DNA of 49,630 bases, from assembly GCF_020447225.1 (NCBI RefSeq), contig NZ_JAJAEO010000167.1, positions 1 through 49,630 of the forward strand. The letters are read 5' to 3'. Position 1 is the first letter of the stretch; every line of letters starts with the position of its first letter. This DNA comes from Methylophaga pinxianii (GTDB taxonomy: Bacteria > Pseudomonadota > Gammaproteobacteria > Nitrosococcales > Methylophagaceae). The position numbers were made by a program, and so were the translations under genes. The notes below the pieces were generated by a model, which was not told the DNA's origin, ran no database searches, and was given only the letters and a program-made list of their open reading frames with translations. Below are positions 45,991 through 49,630 of the stretch, piece by piece.

Positions 45991-46813
45991 GGAAAAACTC
46001 ACTCAATTGTTGTGCTGAAAATTGATCAATCATCCAAAATGCTCTGCAATTGTGACGTTGAAAGTGATTGTTCAGAAATATTCTCCGATCAGCAAAAGTC
46101 GATTCGATAAGTCTTTTTTGCTTAGGCGTAACAAAAATCAGACGATTTTCATCCGTTTCTGCATCGCGGATTTGCACAAATCGCCACAGAGGAAAGTTTT
46201 CATATTCGGTTGATCGCCAGATGACAACTGGAACCAAGTAGTGACCGGATAAGGTATTTAAAATCTGATTGAGTTTTTCGTTACTCCAATGAAAATCAGA
46301 CAGTAAAAATATTAATGAACGGCGAGTGGGTAATAAGCATTCAATATCGGAAAATGCTTGCGCCGTATTGTGGTATTGGTCAGGATGTTGTGCTGCAGCA
46401 TAATGCTGCGTTAGTAAATCCGGATCGGTTACAGACAGTATTGATGACGTCAATAAATAGCTTCGATAATTATCATTTCTTACTGCAACTGAGGCCGCAA
46501 TACTTTTTTCAGTCAGATCGACTAAATCGGCTTTTCCAGAAATGGCCATTGAGTCCGAGCCGTCAACCAACGTCAGCACATCAAGCTTGCTGCGTTGACG
46601 AAAGGTTTTCACATAAATTGACTCAAACGGATCGGTAACGCTGGCGGAGAGGTCAATACGGGCAGGGTTTGGATCTGCTAAAAAAGCAGATTTTTTGTAG
46701 AAATCACTCCCAGGCCCCTGACGTTTACTTTTATGTTCACTTTCGCGTAATGCATTGAGCAAAAATGGCGTTTTATAATCAAAAACCAGATGTTGAATGT
46801 CTTGCTGAATCAT
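45980..46813 (-). CDS. mxaS: MxaS, DUF58 protein of the mxa cluster
   Basis: 277 residues, soluble. It is a DUF58 protein with a VWA-like core: DVLTLVDGSDSMAISGKAD carries a DxSxS-like metal site, and RSLIFLLSDFHW is the second conserved strand. DUF58 proteins sit next to MoxR ATPases in many bacteria and probably serve as their partners. The start overlaps the mxaR stop (ATGA). Its exact role in methanol dehydrogenase assembly is not settled. Confidence 0.9.
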   Translation of the reverse strand: MIQQDIQHLVFDYKTPFLLNALRESEHKSKRQGPGSDFYKKSAFLADPNPARIDLSASVTDPFESIYVKTFRQRSKLDVLTLVDGSDSMAISGKADLVDLTEKSIAASVAVRNDNYRSYLLTSSILSVTDPDLLTQHYAAAQHPDQYHNTAQAFSDIECLLPTRRSLIFLLSDFHWSNEKLNQILNTLSGHYLVPVVIWRSTEYENFPLWRFVQIRDAETDENRLIFVTPKQKRLIESTFADRRIFLNNHFQRHNCRAFWMIDQFSAQQLSEFFHGR

Positions 46814-47844
46814 GGGGATGGGATGGTATTTAAAACACCGTTGATCAATTCTTCAATAATTGCTTCACCGTTGTAGTTGTAGACGGGATTAATAAAAATT
46901 CGGTGCTTACTGATGGCACGTATGACAGCGTGAAAGTCTTCAGGCGTGACCGTATGGCGCTGCTTCAACCATGCATGGGCACGGGCACTTCTCGCGAGAT
47001 AGCTTATGCCTCGTGGTCCCATGCCACCTAAAACTAACTTTTCAGTATCGATATCACTGATTTTAATATCATAATCTTGCGGTCTTCGAAGGGCTTGGCA
47101 TAAATGAAAGCCATAATTCTGAATTGTTTCACTGACATGGATTTGATCTTGGATCATTACGGCAATTTCGTTTAATTGATTAAACGGTAAAACAGCTTTG
47201 TCCGCACTGTCGACCAATTTATCGGCATCGTAGTAGCGAGTATTAAACATCAATTCTTTAAGTTGGTCTTCGGCTTTGGGTTGCTTGATGTGAAGTTCCA
47301 TCATAAAGCGATCACGGGCTGCCGCAGGCAATTCAAAGGTTTCATCCTTTTCGATACGGTTACGATCGGCAAACACTTGTAAATGAGGAAAATGAAACGT
47401 TTTATTAAATGCACTGACACTTCGTTCAGCCATAACGCGGAGTAATAACGAGTGTACTTGGGGTCTGGCGCGGTTAATTTCATTAAAAAAGAATATGGAT
47501 AAGTCCTGACCATGCTTAAGCAAGGGACCTTCATTGACCGCTGGTTTACCATCATTGGCGATATGGGTGTAATACACCAAATCATGAGGCATCAAGTCAA
47601 TGGTGCCTTCTATACGTTCAAAATCTCCGCCCAGACTCTCGGCGGCAGCCCGGAGTAGTGTGGTTTTACCGACACCAACATCACCTTCCAGCAATATATG
47701 ACCACGACAAAAAATGGCCACCACCATCAATTCAATGATGTGTTCCTGACCTAATATGGTCTGGTTAATATTTTGTTGGAGAGTGGCTGCTTTTTGATGC
47801 CAATCGTGAAGAAGATTATCTGAATTTACAGCGACATTGCTCAT
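46810..47844 (-). CDS. mxaR: MxaR, MoxR-family AAA ATPase
   Basis: 344 residues. Walker A is GDVGVGKTT, and VYYTHI, RARPQVHSLLLRVMAERSV and PAAARDRFMMEL are MoxR signatures. The Walker B segment reads FFFNEINRA: Asn stands where Asp usually coordinates magnesium, while the catalytic Glu is kept. MoxR proteins act as chaperone-like ATPases with VWA partners, here probably MxaS, MxaC and MxaL. It starts after the mxaI-mxaR terminator, which may lower its expression relative to the structural genes. Confidence 0.92.
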   Translation of the reverse strand: MSNVAVNSDNLLHDWHQKAATLQQNINQTILGQEHIIELMVVAIFCRGHILLEGDVGVGKTTLLRAAAESLGGDFERIEGTIDLMPHDLVYYTHIANDGKPAVNEGPLLKHGQDLSIFFFNEINRARPQVHSLLLRVMAERSVSAFNKTFHFPHLQVFADRNRIEKDETFELPAAARDRFMMELHIKQPKAEDQLKELMFNTRYYDADKLVDSADKAVLPFNQLNEIAVMIQDQIHVSETIQNYGFHLCQALRRPQDYDIKISDIDTEKLVLGGMGPRGISYLARSARAHAWLKQRHTVTPEDFHAVIRAISKHRIFINPVYNYNGEAIIEELINGVLNTIPSP

Positions 47845-47887
47845 GATTTTTATTGCCTGAACTGACGAACGTGGTCAGTAATGAAAA

Positions 47888-47918
47888 CAAAAAGAGGCCA
47901 GTCTTATCGACTGGCCTC
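47888..47918 (-). terminator. Terminator between mxaI and mxaR
   Basis: A perfect 10-bp GC-rich stem, GAGGCCAGTC/GACTGGCCTC, with a five-base loop and a T run on the minus-strand side. It begins ten bases after the mxaI stop. It should end most transcripts of the upstream structural genes and let only part continue into mxaR. Confidence 0.88.
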
Positions 47919-47927
47919 AGCTTGGGT

Positions 47928-48203
47928 TTAGTAAGACCACTTACCCGTTTTTTTGAAATTTTCTACACGTTTAGCATTACGTGCTTCCATAGCTTCCATC
48001 GCGCTGGTTTGCTTATCCAGCTCTGCTTGGCTATGTTTGGGATCGTATTTAGATCCTTTGATTTTTTCAGGGAACCCTGGTTTTGCTTCCCAGCAGTCAC
48101 CTGATGCTTCACATTTTGTTCCATCGTAAGCCATTGCTGACATGCCGAAGGTTAACAATAATGCTGTCGCGCCAGTTACGGCTAATGTTTTAATTTTCTT
48201 CAT
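47928..48203 (-). CDS. mxaI: MxaI, methanol dehydrogenase small (beta) subunit
   Basis: 91 residues. The signal peptide ends at AMA, leaving a mature subunit of about 67 residues starting YDGTKCEASGDCWEAKPG. That sequence with its two close cysteines, the GFPEKIKGSKYDPKH stretch and the lysine-rich end are typical of MxaI. It wraps the MxaF catalytic subunit in the periplasmic a2b2 enzyme. AAGGAGAG precedes the ATG at 48203; a longer frame to 48284 is not supported. A terminator follows the stop. Confidence 0.96.
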   Translation of the reverse strand: MKKIKTLAVTGATALLLTFGMSAMAYDGTKCEASGDCWEAKPGFPEKIKGSKYDPKHSQAELDKQTSAMEAMEARNAKRVENFKKTGKWSY

Positions 48204-48236
48204 ATTTCTCTCCTTTTGGTTTTGACAACATAATGT

Positions 48237-48280
48237 TTGATAGCCAGGATGCCCTGAGCTGGCTGAGGCCAAGCTATCAA
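48237..48280 (-). promoter_or_regulatory. Structured mxaG-mxaI spacer
   Basis: TTGATAGC and GCTATCAA (8 bp) enclose shorter inner pairings (CCAG/CTGG, GGC/GCC). On the minus strand it lies about 34 bases before the mxaI start with no T run, so it looks like a processing or stability element for mxaI mRNA and not a terminator. Confidence 0.4.
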
Positions 48281-48330
48281 TCACTAATCTTTAAAATCTG
48301 TCTTTAAACACAGCTAAAACAAACGTTTTA

Positions 48331-48915
48331 TTAATGTGTTTTATTAAAGTTTTCTAAAGCCTCTTTGAACTCTGCAGGCATTTCTGCAGGTACCAGGTCT
48401 TTACGTTCCTCTTCGGGTAGCCATAATGCTTTTTCCGGTTCATCCCAATAAATGCTGCGAACGTAGGCCATAACATGCAGAATTTCATCAATGCTGAGGT
48501 TATTACGTTGAGGCCCCATCATGGCGCGGGCACCGTCATAAATGATTTCAAAGAAACCTTTGTCGTAGCGACCTGCCGGGTAGGTCCAGTAAGCATCACC
48601 TAAAGCGGGTCCCAGCTTTCCTTCAGCATGATGACCATGACAACCGGAACATGCGGTCATAAACAGGTCTTCACCGACTTTGATAGCCTCTTCATCCTGG
48701 TTATAAAGGTTTTCTGCTGTTTCCATAAAGTGTTTTACAGCTTCAGTTTCTTCACCTTTCTTACCGAAAGAAAAGTCAATCAGTACACCCGTTGTCGCAT
48801 TTCTGAATTGCACCTGAGCTTCAGCAGTCACAGGCGTCAGGCTGACAGCTGTGAGCATCGATAAACCCAGTAGACAAGCTGTTTTACTTGTTAAAGTCTT
48901 TACATTTTTAATCAT
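48331..48915 (-). CDS. mxaG: MxaG, cytochrome cL
   Basis: 194 residues. Signal peptide (LLGLSMLTAVSLTPVTAEA), then a single-haem class I cytochrome with CSGCH at 89-93. GHHAEGKLGPALGDAYWTYP and DGARAMMGPQRNNLS follow, typical of cytochrome cL, the specific electron acceptor of methanol dehydrogenase. The ATG at 48915 starts the signal peptide neatly; an ATG at 48954 adds 13 residues and lies ten bases after mxaJ. AGGA sits somewhat far upstream (13 bases), so the start is moderately sure. Confidence 0.95.
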   Translation of the reverse strand: MIKNVKTLTSKTACLLGLSMLTAVSLTPVTAEAQVQFRNATTGVLIDFSFGKKGEETEAVKHFMETAENLYNQDEEAIKVGEDLFMTACSGCHGHHAEGKLGPALGDAYWTYPAGRYDKGFFEIIYDGARAMMGPQRNNLSIDEILHVMAYVRSIYWDEPEKALWLPEEERKDLVPAEMPAEFKEALENFNKTH

Positions 48916-48963
48916 AGTGTTTGAGTTATCCTGTTGAATTAAAAGAGTCTGCATGACAAAGCA

Positions 48964-49630
48964 TCAAAGCAGCGGGATCCCTTCTTTTTTGAGGATGGCA
49001 TTAATCTCAGGTGCCGCATCAGCCAGACCTTTATTAATGGCATTGAGTAAAGCTTTGTCATCCTCGCGTACGGCAACGGATTGATCGTAATGTTGTGCGA
49101 TGCCTTCGCCGTTTTTAAGCTTGCCAAATTCAGGTGCAACAACCATTTCTAATGGTGTACTTGAATCACGAACATACCGAGCCACTTCTGGCGCCCAAAG
49201 ATGAGCGATATCTCCATTCCCTGAGGTGACCTCACCAATTAGTTTGGACGGTTCCAAACGGATGTATTTATTGCGGGGAGATTTAAATCCAGATAATGAT
49301 TTTGTATAGTTGAAGTTGCCTTCATATTTACCGATTTCACGAAGCATGACTTCTGAAGGGCTACCTGGAACAACAACAAAGCGATTTAGTTTTTGAATGT
49401 CCGCGCTGTCCCAATCGGTGATATCGAGGTTTTTATCTGCACGGTAAACAAACACGTAGCCAGATTTGTAATAAGGTTGGCTGGTTGCAACACGTGGGTC
49501 ATCTGTATCAACGCCGATGACGACGTCGCATTCATTTTTTAATAAATGTTCTGTAACGAGAAAAATCGCCGCTTTGTCAGACCAGACAAATTCCACAGGT
49601 ATATCCATGCTTTCAGCGAGAACTTTGGCG
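48964..49630 (-). CDS. mxaJ: MxaJ, periplasmic binding-protein-like assembly factor (partial)
   Basis: The C-terminal 221 codons; the 5' end lies past the right edge. The frame stays open upstream of the Met at 49608 (AKVLAES-MDIPVEFVW), so that Met is internal. It resembles family-3 solute-binding proteins: CDVVIGVDTDDPRVATSQPYY, GDIAHLWAPEVARYV and LLNAINKGLADAAPEINAIL. MxaJ is a periplasmic protein needed for methanol dehydrogenase assembly or stability. It lies upstream of mxaG, so mxaF is expected directly beyond the edge. Confidence 0.93.
   Translation of the reverse strand, partial: AKVLAESMDIPVEFVWSDKAAIFLVTEHLLKNECDVVIGVDTDDPRVATSQPYYKSGYVFVYRADKNLDITDWDSADIQKLNRFVVVPGSPSEVMLREIGKYEGNFNYTKSLSGFKSPRNKYIRLEPSKLIGEVTSGNGDIAHLWAPEVARYVRDSSTPLEMVVAPEFGKLKNGEGIAQHYDQSVAVREDDKALLNAINKGLADAAPEINAILKKEGIPLL

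Overview
The window reads as chromosomal DNA of a methylotrophic gammaproteobacterium, most likely Methylophaga or a close relative. This is inferred from gene content: most of a methanol dehydrogenase (mxa) cluster at the right end, three pqqA genes for the PQQ precursor peptide, a pseudoazurin-like copper lipoprotein, and an otherwise ordinary gammaproteobacterial core (hemA/prfA, lolB-ispE-tRNA-Gln-prs-rplY-pth-ychF). No insertion sequence, prophage, CRISPR array or rRNA was seen.

Layout. 0.1-6 kb (minus strand): a nitrogen and signalling pair, a type III glutamine synthetase (glnN) and an ammonium-transporter/PAS/GGDEF/EAL fusion. 6-7.7 kb: a mostly empty stretch with an orphan terminator, then a zinc alcohol dehydrogenase. 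7.7-13.2 kb: an accessory zone built around three collinear 222-bp units. Each unit holds a conserved upstream region, a 23-codon pqqA and a terminator. Between them lie a three-gene envelope/stress-type operon, an ATP-grasp-like protein and the copper lipoprotein. 13.3-17.4 kb (minus): tRNA-Leu, a ClC protein, hemN and a LOG-family protein. 17.5-21.2 kb (plus): purD, a PrkB-like kinase, tsaC and hemF, converging on prfA and hemA (minus). 23.7-31.9 kb (plus): a TPR lipoprotein, lolB, ispE, tRNA-Gln, prs, rplY, pth, ychF, pldA and tRNA-Met.

32-38 kb: an mscS-type channel, a run of unrecognised secreted or membrane proteins (one with an HExxH motif), mscL and a small membrane protein. 38.1-42.4 kb (minus): a 1413-residue sensor with two periplasmic-binding domains, two PAS domains, GGDEF and EAL. 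42.5-49.6 kb (minus): mxaJ (cut by the window edge), mxaG, mxaI, mxaR, mxaS, mxaA, mxaC, mxaK and mxaL. mxaF should lie just beyond the right edge. A strong hairpin terminator between mxaI and mxaR separates the structural genes from the maturation genes, whose reading frames mostly overlap or abut.

How it fits together. The mxa products form and mature periplasmic methanol dehydrogenase, which needs calcium, PQQ and cytochrome cL. The pqqA units would supply the peptide consumed in PQQ synthesis. pqqBCDE is not in the window. The most distinctive signal is the triplication of pqqA as complete solo transcription units: spacing is identical in all three, coding differences are only synonymous, and a tandem 22-bp-spaced repeat is conserved upstream. 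Two large predicted c-di-GMP proteins, one beside nitrogen assimilation and one beside the mxa genes, suggest nutrient sensing linked to c-di-GMP turnover. Functions are read from protein motifs by eye; no database search was possible.
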